Shown in pieces: positions 34,762 through 43,662 of a stretch of 64,000 nt of DNA. A program made the translations under genes and the position numbers. The notes below the pieces were generated by a model that did not search any database, was not told the origin of the DNA, and saw only the letters and a program-made list of their open reading frames with translations. The stretch is from Paracoccus sp. N5 (lineage in GTDB: Bacteria > Pseudomonadota > Alphaproteobacteria > Rhodobacterales > Rhodobacteraceae). The stretch covers positions 71,001-135,000 of the forward strand of contig NZ_AQUO01000002.1 of NCBI RefSeq assembly GCF_000371965.1, written 5' to 3'. Position 1 is the first letter of the stretch; the number at the start of each line of letters is the position of its first letter.

Positions 34762-36543
34762 ATGAGAATGACCACTGAGGAAGCCTTTATCAAGGTTTTG
34801 CAACTGCATGGTATTGAGCATGCGTTCGGGATCATCGGTTCGGCGATGATGCCGGTGTCGGATCTGTTCCCGAAGGCGGGGATCACCTTCTGGGACTGCG
34901 CGCATGAGACGAATGCCGGGCTGATGGCGGACGGGTTCACGCGCTCGACGGGCAAGATGTCGATGGCGATCGCGCAGAACGGGCCCGGGGTGACCGGCTT
35001 CGTGACGCCGGTCAAGACCGCCTACTGGAACCACACGCCGCTTCTCCTGGTCACGCCGCAGGCGGCGAACAGGACCATCGGCCAGGGCGGCTTCCAGGAG
35101 ATGGAGCAGATGCGGCTCTTCGCCGATTGCGTGTGTTATCAAGAGGAAGTGCGCGATCCCTCGCGCATCCCCGAGGTCCTGAACCGGGTGATCATGCAGG
35201 CCTGGCGCAACTCGGCGCCGGCGCAGATGAACATCCCGCGCGACATGTGGACCCAGGTCATCGACGTCGAACTGCCGCAGGTGGTCCGCTTCGAGCGGCC
35301 GGCGGGCGGCGAGGCGGCGGTGGCCGAGGCGGCGCGGCTGCTCAGCGAGGCGCGGTTCCCGGTCATCCTGTCGGGCGCCGGCGTGGTCTTGTCGGGCGCG
35401 ATCCCGGACCTGGCGAAGCTCGCCGAGCGGCTGGATGCGCCGGTGGCCTCGAACTACCAGCACAATGACAGCTTCCCGGGCAGCCACCCGCTGGCGGTGG
35501 GGCCCTTGGGCTACAACGGCTCGAAGGCGGCGATGGAGCTGATCGCCAAGGCCGACGTGGTGCTGGCGCTGGGGACGCGGCTCAACCCGTTCTCGACCCT
35601 GCCGGGCTACGGCATCGACTACTGGCCGAAGGAGGCGAAGATCATCCAGGTCGACATCAACGCCGACCGCATCGGGCTGACCAAGAAGGTCACCGTGGGC
35701 ATCCAGGGCGACGCGGCCAAGGTGGCGCGCGCCGTCCTGGCGCAGCTCGCCCCCACGGCGGGCGACGCCGGCCGGGCCGAGCGCAAGGCGCTGATCGCGC
35801 AGACGAAATCCCGCTGGGCGCAGGAGCTTTCGAGCCTCGACCACGAGGATGACGATCCCGGCACGGAATGGAACGCCGAGGCGCGGGCGCGCGACGCCGG
35901 GCTGATGTCGCCCCGCCAGGCCTGGCGGGCGATCATGCAGGCGGTGCCGAAGGAGGCGATCGTCAGCTCGGACATCGGCAACAACTGCGCCATCGGCAAT
36001 GCCTATCCGAGCTTCGAGGCCGGGCGCAAATACCTGGCGCCGGGCCTGTTCGGGCCCTGCGGCTACGGCTTCCCGGCGATCCTGGGCGCCAAGATCGGCA
36101 ATCCGGACGTGCCGGTGATCGGCTTTGCCGGCGACGGCGCCTTCGGCATCTCGATGAACGAGATGACCGCCTGCGGCCGCGCGGACTGGCCGGCGATCAC
36201 CATGGTGATCTTCCGCAACTACCAATGGGGCGCGGAAAAGCGCAACACGACGCTGTGGTACGCCAACAACTTCGTCGGCACCGAGCTCGACCGCGACACC
36301 TCCTATGCCGGCATCGCCCGGGCCTGCGGGCTCCTCGGCGTGCAGGTGAAGTCGCAGGAGGAGCTGACGGCGGCCCTGCACGAGGCGGTCGAGCGGCAGA
36401 TGCAGAACCGCGAGACCACCTTCATCGAGGTGCTCTTGAACCAGGAGCTGGGCGAGCCCTTCCGCCGCGACGCGATGAAGAAGCCGGTGGTGGTGGCGGG
36501 CATCGACCCGGCCGACATGCGCCCGCAGCAGGGCGCGGCCTGA
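34762..36543 (+). CDS. xsc: Sulfoacetaldehyde acetyltransferase
   Basis: A 593-residue thiamine-diphosphate enzyme that converts sulfoacetaldehyde and phosphate to acetyl phosphate and sulfite. The Xsc-type opening MTTEEAFIKVLQLHGIEHAF, the catalytic Glu49 in CAHETNAGLMADGF, and the ThDP/Mg motif from Gly457-Asp458-Gly459 (AGDGAFGISMNEM) through NYQWG are clear. FRNYQWGAEKRNTTLWY is diagnostic for Xsc over acetolactate synthases. It is the meeting point of the sau and ise routes. AGGACGAGGAAAC precedes the ATG. Confidence 0.97.
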   Translation: MRMTTEEAFIKVLQLHGIEHAFGIIGSAMMPVSDLFPKAGITFWDCAHETNAGLMADGFTRSTGKMSMAIAQNGPGVTGFVTPVKTAYWNHTPLLLVTPQAANRTIGQGGFQEMEQMRLFADCVCYQEEVRDPSRIPEVLNRVIMQAWRNSAPAQMNIPRDMWTQVIDVELPQVVRFERPAGGEAAVAEAARLLSEARFPVILSGAGVVLSGAIPDLAKLAERLDAPVASNYQHNDSFPGSHPLAVGPLGYNGSKAAMELIAKADVVLALGTRLNPFSTLPGYGIDYWPKEAKIIQVDINADRIGLTKKVTVGIQGDAAKVARAVLAQLAPTAGDAGRAERKALIAQTKSRWAQELSSLDHEDDDPGTEWNAEARARDAGLMSPRQAWRAIMQAVPKEAIVSSDIGNNCAIGNAYPSFEAGRKYLAPGLFGPCGYGFPAILGAKIGNPDVPVIGFAGDGAFGISMNEMTACGRADWPAITMVIFRNYQWGAEKRNTTLWYANNFVGTELDRDTSYAGIARACGLLGVQVKSQEELTAALHEAVERQMQNRETTFIEVLLNQELGEPFRRDAMKKPVVVAGIDPADMRPQQGAA

Positions 36544-36773
36544 CGCGGGAAGGCCTGACGCAGAAAGGCCGGCCCCGGCTTTCACCGTTGGGCAAATACC
36601 CCGGGGGGTGCGCTTGCCGGGCCCCATCGAGGGGCCAGGCAAGCGCGAGGGGGGCGGCGCCCCCCTCGGGGGCCCGGCCTCGCCGATCCCGCCCGAGGCC
36701 GCGCGCCCCTTCCGACGACGACCCGGCGCGACCCCCCTCGCGCCGGCCCCATCCCCGCATCCCGGTGACGACG
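36544..36773. other. Intergenic region with strong stem-loops between xsc and the exporter
   Basis: Two stable hairpins: GCGCTTGCC (36610-36618) with GGCAAGCGC (36638-36646), enclosing GGCCCC/GGGGCC, and CGAGGGGGGC (36646-36655) with GCCCCCCTCG (36659-36668). Neither has a U-tract, so they are not typical terminators. They may stabilise the xsc mRNA end or reduce read-through to the exporter. I see no gene here. Confidence 0.55.
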
Positions 36774-37790
36774 ATGACAACCACCCTGATCCCCTCGCGC
36801 AGCCTCATCTCGGAGGCCTTCCCGGGCTTCGCCGTCTCGGCGCTGGTGGCGGCGACGGCGCAGTTCCTGTCGGACCATTACGGTGCCCCGGCCATGCTGC
36901 TGGCGCTGCTTCTGGGCCTGGCGCTGAACTTCCTGGCCGAGGACGGCACCCGCACCGCGCCGGGCGTCGCCCTGACCGCGCGCAGCGTGCTGCGGCTCGG
37001 GGTGGCGCTTTTGGGCGCGCGGATCTCGGTCGACATGCTGGCGGCGCTCGGGCCGCGCGCCATCGGGCTGGTGGCCGCCGGGGTGGTGCTGACCATCCTC
37101 TGCGGCCTCGCGCTCGCCCGGCTCGGCGGCCGGGACTGGCGCTTCGGGCTGCTCACTGGCGGCTCGGTCGCGATCTGCGGCGCCTCGGCGGCCATGGCCA
37201 TCGCCGCCGTGCTGCCGCGCCACGAGAAATCCGAGCGCGACCTGGTCTTCACCGTGCTCTCGGTCACCGTGCTCTCGACCCTGGCCATGGTGCTCTACCC
37301 GATGCTGGCCGCGCTCTTCGGCTTCACGGCGCGCGACAGCGGCGTCTTCCTGGGCGGCACCATCCATGACGTGGCCCAGGTGGTCGGCGCCGGCTTCTCG
37401 GTCGGCCCCGAGACCGGCGAGACCGCCACCCTGGTCAAGCTGATCCGGGTCTCGATGCTGGCGCCGGTGGTGCTGGCGATCTCGCTGATCATCCGGGCGC
37501 GCGGGCTGGCCGACAGCGACGGCGGCACGGCGCCGCCGCTGCTGCCGGGCTTCGTGCTGGGCTTCCTGGCGCTGGCGGCGCTGAACAGCGCCGGCGCGAT
37601 CCCGCAGGCGCTCTCGGACCTCGCCGGGCAGCTGTCCCGCTGGGCGCTGCTGATCGCCATCGCGGCGGTCGGCATCAAGACCTCGCTCAAGCGCATGCTC
37701 GAGGTCGGCACCGGCGCCATCGCGCTGATCGTGGCGGAAACCGTGTTCCTCGGCGTCTTCGTGGTCGCCGGCCTGCATCTTCTGGGATAG
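36774..37790 (+). CDS. tauZ: Putative sulfite/sulfate exporter (YeiH/UPF0324 family, TauZ/SuyZ-like)
   Basis: A 338-residue integral membrane protein with about ten hydrophobic segments. RLGVALLGARIS, GGSVAICGASAAMAIAAVLP and GGTIHDVAQVVGAGFS are the conserved strings of the YeiH/UPF0324 family. Members of this family sit next to xsc or suyAB in sulfonate-degrading Paracoccus and are assigned to anion (sulfate or sulfite) export. It follows xsc and precedes pta by 3 nt. Confidence 0.82.
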   Translation: MTTTLIPSRSLISEAFPGFAVSALVAATAQFLSDHYGAPAMLLALLLGLALNFLAEDGTRTAPGVALTARSVLRLGVALLGARISVDMLAALGPRAIGLVAAGVVLTILCGLALARLGGRDWRFGLLTGGSVAICGASAAMAIAAVLPRHEKSERDLVFTVLSVTVLSTLAMVLYPMLAALFGFTARDSGVFLGGTIHDVAQVVGAGFSVGPETGETATLVKLIRVSMLAPVVLAISLIIRARGLADSDGGTAPPLLPGFVLGFLALAALNSAGAIPQALSDLAGQLSRWALLIAIAAVGIKTSLKRMLEVGTGAIALIVAETVFLGVFVVAGLHLLG

Positions 37791-37793
37791 CCG

Positions 37794-38771
37794 ATGAAAC
37801 CGCTCGACCGCATCCATGCCGAAGCCCGCGCCCGCGCCCGCCACATCATCCTGCCCGAGGGCGCGGATCCGCGCGTGGCCGAGGCGGCGCGGCGCATCAC
37901 CGAACAGGGCCTGGCCCGCGTCACGCTGATGAACGGGCCCGCGATCCCCGGCGTCACCGCCCTGGACCCGGCCGAGGCGCCGGACCTGGCGGAACTTGCC
38001 GATCACTGGCACCGGCTGCGCGCCGCGCGCGGCATGACCGCGGAACGCGCGCTCGACGACATGCGCGACCCCATCCGCCAGGCGGCGATGCGGGTGCGGC
38101 TGGGCCAGGCCGACGGCACGGTCGGCGGCGCCGTCGCCACCACCGCCGACACGGTGCGGGCGGCGCTGCAGATCATCGGCAAGGCGCCGGATGCCGGGAT
38201 CGTCTCGAGCTTCTTCCTGATGCTCGCTTGCGGGCCCGAGGCGCCGGTCCAGGGCGGGATGATCTTTTCCGATTGCGGGCTGGTGATCCAGCCCGACGCG
38301 GCCGAGCTTGCCGCCATCGCGCGCGCGGCCGCGGCGAGCTGCCGCCAGCTCCTGGCCGAGAAGCCGCGGGTGGCGCTTCTGTCCTTCTCGACCGCGGGCT
38401 CGGCCGAGCATCCGAGCCTCGGGCGGCTGCGCGAGGCCCTGGCGCTGATCCGCGCCGCCGAGCCGGATCTCGAGGTCGATGGCGAACTGCAGTTCGACGC
38501 CGCGCTCGACGAGGCGATCCGGGCCAGGAAGGCGCCGCAGAGCCGGCTGACCGGGCGGCCGAACGTCTTCATCTTCCCGGACCTGGCGGCGGGCAACATC
38601 GGCTACAAGATCGCGCAGCGCCTGGGCGGGCTGACGGCGATCGGCCCGATCCTGCAGGGCCTCGCCCGCCCCGCCAACGACCTCTCCCGCGGATGCTCCG
38701 TCGAGGACATCGTCAACGCAACCGCAATAACCGCAATCCAGGCCGCCGCCAGGACAAAAGCCCCCGCCTAA
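37794..38771 (+). CDS. pta: Phosphate acetyltransferase
   Basis: A 325-residue short-form Pta that turns the acetyl phosphate made by Xsc into acetyl-CoA. ILPEGADPRVAEAARRI opens the PTA_PTB fold, VGGAVATTADTVRAALQIIG is the substrate region and SSFFLML/VFIFPDLAAGNIGYK the C-terminal part. No N-terminal regulatory domain is present, as in sulfonate-linked Pta forms. It lies 3 nt after the exporter gene. Confidence 0.94.
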   Translation: MKPLDRIHAEARARARHIILPEGADPRVAEAARRITEQGLARVTLMNGPAIPGVTALDPAEAPDLAELADHWHRLRAARGMTAERALDDMRDPIRQAAMRVRLGQADGTVGGAVATTADTVRAALQIIGKAPDAGIVSSFFLMLACGPEAPVQGGMIFSDCGLVIQPDAAELAAIARAAAASCRQLLAEKPRVALLSFSTAGSAEHPSLGRLREALALIRAAEPDLEVDGELQFDAALDEAIRARKAPQSRLTGRPNVFIFPDLAAGNIGYKIAQRLGGLTAIGPILQGLARPANDLSRGCSVEDIVNATAITAIQAAARTKAPA

Positions 38772-38965
38772 CCCCCCAGATCCCGCAAAGCCACGGCGAT
38801 GCGGCCGATGCTCTCGGGAATGCGATCCAACGAGAGCGAATGATTTCCGGCCCCCTGCGGGGTAAAGTTTCAACCAGGGCCACCGATCGATGATCGGTCC
38901 CGCAACCAGAAGCAGCAGGCCACGCCCGCCACCCTGGGACGTGCCAAGCCACAGGAGGAGAAACC
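38772..38965. other. Intergenic region between pta and the sulfite dehydrogenase operon
   Basis: It contains a short palindrome CCGATCGATGATCGG at 38880-38894 and the ribosome site AGGAGGAG at 38951-38958. A promoter for the two-gene sulfite dehydrogenase operon probably lies here, though no clear -35/-10 pair stands out. Confidence 0.4.
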
Positions 38966-40249
38966 ATGCCTGAACAGTCTGGAAACACCGAAGCCGTCCG
39001 CGATGCGGATGCGATCGACGGCGCGCGGCGCGGTTTTCTGAAAACGACCGGTCTGTCCGCGCTGGGGACGGTGCTGGGCATGGCCGTGCCGTTCGGGCGC
39101 AACCTGCCCGCGGGCTTCGTGCCCGCCGCGCTGGCCCAGGACACCGGCCTGGACCTGATGGCCGGCAAGCAGGGGCTGGTGGTGCTGGGCGACCGGCCGC
39201 TGAACGCCGAGACTCCGGCGCATCTGCTGGACGACGACGTCACCCCCTATGAGCGGCTGTTCGTCCGCATGAACGGCCTCGTGCCGCAGACGGCGCTGGA
39301 CCAGGACGCCGAGGGCTGGGTGCTGACCGTGGACGGCGAGGTCGAGACCCCGCTGGAGCTGACCATCGACGATCTGAAGTCGCGCTTCGAGACCGTCACC
39401 CGGCGGCTGGTGATCGAATGCGGCGGCAACGGCCGGGCCTTCTTCCAGCCCGGAACCTCGGGCAACCAGTGGACCACCGGCGCGGTCGGCTGCCCGGAAT
39501 GGACCGGCGTGCGGCTGGCCGAGGTGCTGAAGGCGGCGGGCGTCAAGGAAAGCGCCGTCTATACCGGGCATTACGGCAATGACGTGCATCTGAGCGGCGA
39601 CGAGGAGAAGGAGGTGATCTCGCGCGGCGTGCCGATCGAAAAGGCGCTGGAAGAGGACGCGATCATCGCCTGGGCGATGAACGGCGAACCGCTGTCGCCG
39701 CTGCACGGCTTTCCGCTGCGGCTGGTGGTGCCGGGCTATCCGGCCTCGGCCTCGCAGAAATACCTCAACCGCATCCGGGTCCGCGACAGGGAACATGACG
39801 GCGCCAAGATGACCGGCGATTCCTATCGCATTCCCGCCTATCCGGTCGCGCCCGGCACCGAGGTGCCCGAGGAGGACATGGTGGTGCTGACCGAGATGCC
39901 GGTGAAATCCATCGTCACCTTCCCGGAAACCGGCACCGAGGTGAAGGCGGGCGAGGCGGTCGAGGTGCGCGGCCATGCCTGGTGCGGCAAGGGCGATCTC
40001 GCCTCGGTGCATGTCTCGCTGGATTTCGGCCAGACCTGGCAGGAGGCCGCGCTGGAGCCGGCGCCGAACCGCTTCGCCTGGCAGCGCTGGCGGGCAAGCG
40101 TGACCCTGCCGCAGCACGGCTATTACGAGGTCTGGGCGCGGGCGGTCGATCAGGACGGCATCGGCCAGCCGCCGCTGTCGCCGGTTTGGAACCCGCGCGG
40201 CTATGCCAACAACATCCAGCACCGCATCGCGCTGGTCGCGGTCGGCTGA
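38966..40249 (+). CDS. sorA: Periplasmic sulfite dehydrogenase, molybdenum subunit (SorA/SorT family)
   Basis: A 427-residue molybdopterin enzyme that oxidises the sulfite released by Xsc to sulfate. An unusually long leader precedes the Tat motif ARRGFLKTTG (residues 20-29). The Mo-ligating cysteine is Cys152 in VIECGGNGRAF. PAHLLDDDVTP and WTTGAVGCPEWTGVRLAEVL are typical of the SorT/SorA group, separate from SoxC. The C-terminal dimerisation domain runs from about residue 310. The cytochrome gene follows after 11 nt, giving an electron path to the respiratory chain. Confidence 0.9.
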   Translation: MPEQSGNTEAVRDADAIDGARRGFLKTTGLSALGTVLGMAVPFGRNLPAGFVPAALAQDTGLDLMAGKQGLVVLGDRPLNAETPAHLLDDDVTPYERLFVRMNGLVPQTALDQDAEGWVLTVDGEVETPLELTIDDLKSRFETVTRRLVIECGGNGRAFFQPGTSGNQWTTGAVGCPEWTGVRLAEVLKAAGVKESAVYTGHYGNDVHLSGDEEKEVISRGVPIEKALEEDAIIAWAMNGEPLSPLHGFPLRLVVPGYPASASQKYLNRIRVRDREHDGAKMTGDSYRIPAYPVAPGTEVPEEDMVVLTEMPVKSIVTFPETGTEVKAGEAVEVRGHAWCGKGDLASVHVSLDFGQTWQEAALEPAPNRFAWQRWRASVTLPQHGYYEVWARAVDQDGIGQPPLSPVWNPRGYANNIQHRIALVAVG

Positions 40250-40260
40250 GGGGTGGCGCG

Positions 40261-40674
40261 ATGTTCAGGATCATCAAGACATTCGCCGCCGCCCTGGCCG
40301 TGCTGGTGCTGGGGACCGGCCTGGTCGCGGCCGAGGCAAGGCTCGATCCCATGGGCGCGCTGGCGGGGCGGCCGGCCGGCTCGCATCCGCTCGATCCCAT
40401 GACGGCGCTCCGCGCCAGGGCAGATGCGGGCGAGGCGCGGGCGGGAAACGAGGAATTCGGCGGCCTGCCCGACGGCGAGGGCGCCGAGGAAACCTATTAC
40501 CAATGCGTCGCCTGCCATTCGACCGAGATCATCAAGCAGCAGCGCGTCACCGACCACCGCTGGGACGAGCTGTGGCGCTGGATGGTCGAGGCGCAGGGCA
40601 TGGCCGAGCCGGACGAGGAGACAAAGGCGCTGATCCTGGCCTATCTCAAGACCAACTTCTCGTCCGAGAGATAG
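40261..40674 (+). CDS. sorB: Sulfite dehydrogenase cytochrome c subunit
   Basis: A 137-residue exported c-type cytochrome. The signal peptide is residues 1-24 and the single haem site CVACH at 82-86 has Met114 (AQGMAEP) as the likely sixth ligand. It accepts electrons from the molybdenum subunit encoded just upstream. SorB and SorU are the known counterparts. Confidence 0.9.
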   Translation: MFRIIKTFAAALAVLVLGTGLVAAEARLDPMGALAGRPAGSHPLDPMTALRARADAGEARAGNEEFGGLPDGEGAEETYYQCVACHSTEIIKQQRVTDHRWDELWRWMVEAQGMAEPDEETKALILAYLKTNFSSER

Positions 40675-40832
40675 GCGGAGACGGGTGCCGGGGATGCGGC
40701 GTGATCGCCGCAGACATGATCGAGGTCCGCGGGAATTCGACCTGCATGCATCGCCCCTGAGATGCGGACCACCCCGGGCAGGATGACCTGCCCCGGAATC
40801 ACCGGCCGGGACGCCCCTTCCCCGAACCGGGG

Positions 40833-40846
40833 CCCCGCAGGCGGGG
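40833..40846. terminator. GC-rich stem between sorB and the AGCS gene
   Basis: CCCCGC (40833-40838) and GCGGGG (40841-40846) form a tight stem in the convergent gap between sorB and the minus-strand symporter gene. No T-tract follows on either strand. It may act as a weak bidirectional barrier. Confidence 0.35.
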
Positions 40847-40869
40847 TCCCGATGATCGGTCAGCGATGG

Positions 40870-42333
40870 CTACGATCGCTCGCTGGCCTTCCATTCCGCC
40901 CAGCTCGACTGGCCCTTCATGAAGTCCTCGATCTGCTGGCGGTTGGCCTCCAGCCGGGGATCGTGCCGCAGATAGAAGCGGGTCTCGCGCGCGATCAGGC
41001 CCGACAGGATCAGCAGCCCGATCAGGTTCGGAATGGCCATCAAGCCGTTCATCACGTCCGAAAAGTTCCAGACGACGCCCAGCTGGACCGTGCAGCCCAG
41101 CAGCACCACCAGCGAAAACAGGATGCGGAAGGGCATGACGCCGCGATGGCCGACCAGCCGCTCGAGGTTGCGCTCGCCGTAATAGGCCCAGCCCAGGATG
41201 GTCGAATAGGCGAACAGGACCAGGCCGATGGTCACGATCCAGTGCCCCCACTGCCCCGGCAGGCCATGGCTGAACGCCTGTCCCGTCATGATCGAGGGCG
41301 AGATCTGCAATCCGGTCTGCGGATCGACCTGGTTCCAGACGCCGGTGGTGATGATCACCAGGCCGGTGCAGGACACGACGATGATCGTGTCGATGAAGGT
41401 CTGGGTCATCGACACCAGCCCCTGCCGCACCGGATGCGTGGTCTGCGCCGAAGCGGCGGCGATCGCGGCCGAGCCCATGCCGGATTCGTTCGAGAAGATG
41501 CCGCGCGCCACGCCGAACTGCACCGCGATCATGATGGTGGAGCCCAGGAAGCCGCCCGTCGCCGCCGTCCCGGTAAAGGCCTGCGAAAAGATCTCGCCCA
41601 AGGCGGCGGGCAGCGCCTGGATGTTGACCAGCAGGATATAGAGCGCGCCCAGCACGTAGAACAGGATCATCACCGGCACCAGCCCGGCCGTCACCCGGCC
41701 GATGGACTTGATGCCCCCGACCAGCACGACCAGCGTCAGGACGGCCAGGACGACCCCGGTGATCCAGGTCGGGATCATGAAGCTGCGCTCGAGATTCGAG
41801 GCGATCGAATTGCCCTGCGTCATGTTACCGATGCCGAAGCAGGCGCAGACGGCGAATATCGCGAAGCACAGCGCAAGGAACCTGCCGAAACCGTTCGGGA
41901 TGCCGCGCTCCAGGTAGTATTGCGGGCCGCCGTTCTTCTCGCCCACCTCGTCGGTGGTGCGGAAGCGCACGCCGAGAAAGGCTTCGGCATATTTCGACGC
42001 CATGCCGAGGATCGCCGTGACCCACATCCAGAACAGCGCCCCCGGACCGCCGGCCGCGATGGCCGTCGCCACGCCGACGATATTGCCGGTGCCGACGGTC
42101 GCCGCCATGGCGGTGGTCAGCGCCTGGAATTGCGAGATGTCGCCTTCGGCGTCGTCATCCTTGCGTTTCAGCAGGCCGAGACGCAGGGCCGCGCCCAGCC
42201 GGACAAGCTGGATGCCCTGCAGCCGGATCGTCAGGTAAAGCCCCGTGCCCAAAAGCAACGGAATAAGAAGATAAGGCCCCCAGACGATGCCGCCGAGCTT
42301 TCCCAAGACTTCCTCTAACTTGTCGAGTCCCAT
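40870..42333 (-). CDS. AGCS-family sodium:amino-acid symporter
   Basis: A 487-residue alanine/glycine:cation symporter-type protein with about eleven membrane segments. ALTTAMAATVGTGNIVGVATA and GPGALFWMWVTAILGMASKYAE are the AGCS signatures. VARGIFSNESGMGSAAIA follows. I chose the ATG at 42333; an upstream GTG at 42363 is possible. Next to sulfonate genes it could import taurine or alanine, but sequence gives no direct evidence. The ~230-nt leader has competing hairpins. Confidence 0.88.
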   Translation of the reverse strand: MGLDKLEEVLGKLGGIVWGPYLLIPLLLGTGLYLTIRLQGIQLVRLGAALRLGLLKRKDDDAEGDISQFQALTTAMAATVGTGNIVGVATAIAAGGPGALFWMWVTAILGMASKYAEAFLGVRFRTTDEVGEKNGGPQYYLERGIPNGFGRFLALCFAIFAVCACFGIGNMTQGNSIASNLERSFMIPTWITGVVLAVLTLVVLVGGIKSIGRVTAGLVPVMILFYVLGALYILLVNIQALPAALGEIFSQAFTGTAATGGFLGSTIMIAVQFGVARGIFSNESGMGSAAIAAASAQTTHPVRQGLVSMTQTFIDTIIVVSCTGLVIITTGVWNQVDPQTGLQISPSIMTGQAFSHGLPGQWGHWIVTIGLVLFAYSTILGWAYYGERNLERLVGHRGVMPFRILFSLVVLLGCTVQLGVVWNFSDVMNGLMAIPNLIGLLILSGLIARETRFYLRHDPRLEANRQQIEDFMKGQSSWAEWKASERS

Positions 42334-42883
42334 CAATCCATCTCGTGTTATTGCAATGACCACAAACGGCGGTGTTCGGGGCCGGATGTCAAGTTCGGCC
42401 GGGGCCGGGTCTTTGCCGAACGGATCATGGGCGATCCCATGGGGGCTTGCTTTCGGTTGCCCACCCCTTGATCCGCCCTGCCGCCCCGCTACTTGCAGGC
42501 AAGGCGTGTGCTGCGTGCGCCCAGGGTGTCCTCCCTGACGACGGAGACTGGTTCGACCCGTTTCTGACAGGGAGCGTGCTATGAAAGCACATATCCGCAG
42601 CTTTCCCGAACAAACCGCCGGTGGGCCATTCGCCTTCTCCGCATCTGGCGAATTCTGGCCGAAAACCGCCTGCTGCCGCTGCTGTTTCAGACTGGGAACA
42701 GGAGGCCGCCCGCAGATGAAAGACGGTTATGGCATAAAAGACATTCATCAAAACCGGGATCCCCGCCGGCGAGGTCAGGTTTGCCGTCGCCCTGATGCGC
42801 GAGAGCGGCTCTCTTGCGGTCCTCTTGCACAAGCAGCCGAAGCCTTTGCCCGATATCTGGCCAGGCAATCCGCGGGGCGACGC
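42334..42883. other. Long leader/intergenic region with competing hairpins
   Basis: CCCTG at 42533-42537 can pair with CAGGG at 42522-42526 or with CAGGG at 42568-42572, the latter as part of CTCCCTG/CAGGGAG (42531-42537 and 42568-42574). That gives two mutually exclusive stems about 190-240 nt upstream of the symporter start. An open frame at 42581 has no family signal and I do not call it. I match no known riboswitch. Confidence 0.4.
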
Positions 42884-43066
42884 ATGAGCAAGGACAAGGA
42901 AGCGGGTCACAACAGGAAAAGCGAGGAAAAGCGGGTTTGCCTCGATGATCTTGAGATTGAGCTGATCGGGGTAACGACCACGCGCAGGCAAGCCTTCAGG
43001 AACCTCGTGATCCTTGTGGCGGCATATTCATCCAGCTTGGGATTGCTCTACTGGTTATTGCATTGA
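42884..43066 (+). CDS. Small putative membrane protein
   Basis: A 60-residue reading frame: a charged N-terminal half (MSKDKEAGHNRKSEEKR), a middle with DDLEIELIGVTTTRRQ, and a hydrophobic C-terminal segment (NLVILVAAYSSSLGLLYWLL). It is a plausible single-span membrane protein. There is no strong ribosome site and I do not recognise a family. Confidence 0.3.
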   Translation: MSKDKEAGHNRKSEEKRVCLDDLEIELIGVTTTRRQAFRNLVILVAAYSSSLGLLYWLLH

Positions 43067-43187
43067 TCCCGTGAACCTCCATGATCAGGCCGATAACCTG
43101 GCTGCGGACGCCTGACCGGGGCGTGATGAAACGCAGGCAGGGCGGCGACAGGCGTCTCGTCGCGCCGGATCGCCAGGAACGGATTTT

Positions 43188-43510
43188 TCAGAACCTGGAC
43201 GAGATCGCCGCATTGGCGACGTCATTCGCCCCATGGGCAAAGCTGAGCAGCGCCGCCGAGGCGACCAGGGGAGTGCCGAACAGCACCTTCAGCGACTTGT
43301 TGCGATTCTCCAGCCCCTCGGACTGGCGGCGGGTGACCGGCATCATCAGCAGCCAGGAGCAGAAGCCCACCAGCAGGCCCAGCAGCAGCGCCGAGCGCAT
43401 CGAGATCTCGACCAGCTGCTTCAGCCCCTTCATCGCCAGATAGGCCGTGAAGGCCCCCGCCATGATGCCCACCAGGATCGGCACCCAGACCCGCGCCACC
43501 GCGATCGGTT
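43188..43510 (-). pseudogene. PiT-family phosphate/sulfate transporter fragment
   Basis: The minus strand encodes RVWVPILVGIMAGAFTAYLA, MKGLKQLVEISMRSALL, and FAHGANDVANA, the inverted-repeat signature of PiT permeases. Coding stops at TGA 43188-43190 right after GANDVANAAISS, while N-terminal homology begins abruptly near 43510. Only about 105 of 500 or more residues remain, so the gene is dead. Confidence 0.75.
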
Positions 43511-43662
43511 GCCGGGACCGACGGGTTTGGCCGGCGGCCGGCACGGCGCGGCCTTCGGGACGTGACGCAACGGCACATTTTCGCCGCCCTGGAGTGGTTG
43601 TCATCAGCGGCGGCTCTGAACTAGCCTCGACCCCAGACGATCTGGAAAACAGGGAGATGCAG

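Noticed and set aside
42334..42580. Glycine riboswitch before the AGCS symporter
   Set aside because: The conserved aptamer strings of that class are not present; only competing stems are seen.
42581..42883. Extension of the small membrane protein upstream to 42581
   Set aside because: The added residues are Cys/Arg-rich without family signal, and the region is better explained as a structured leader.
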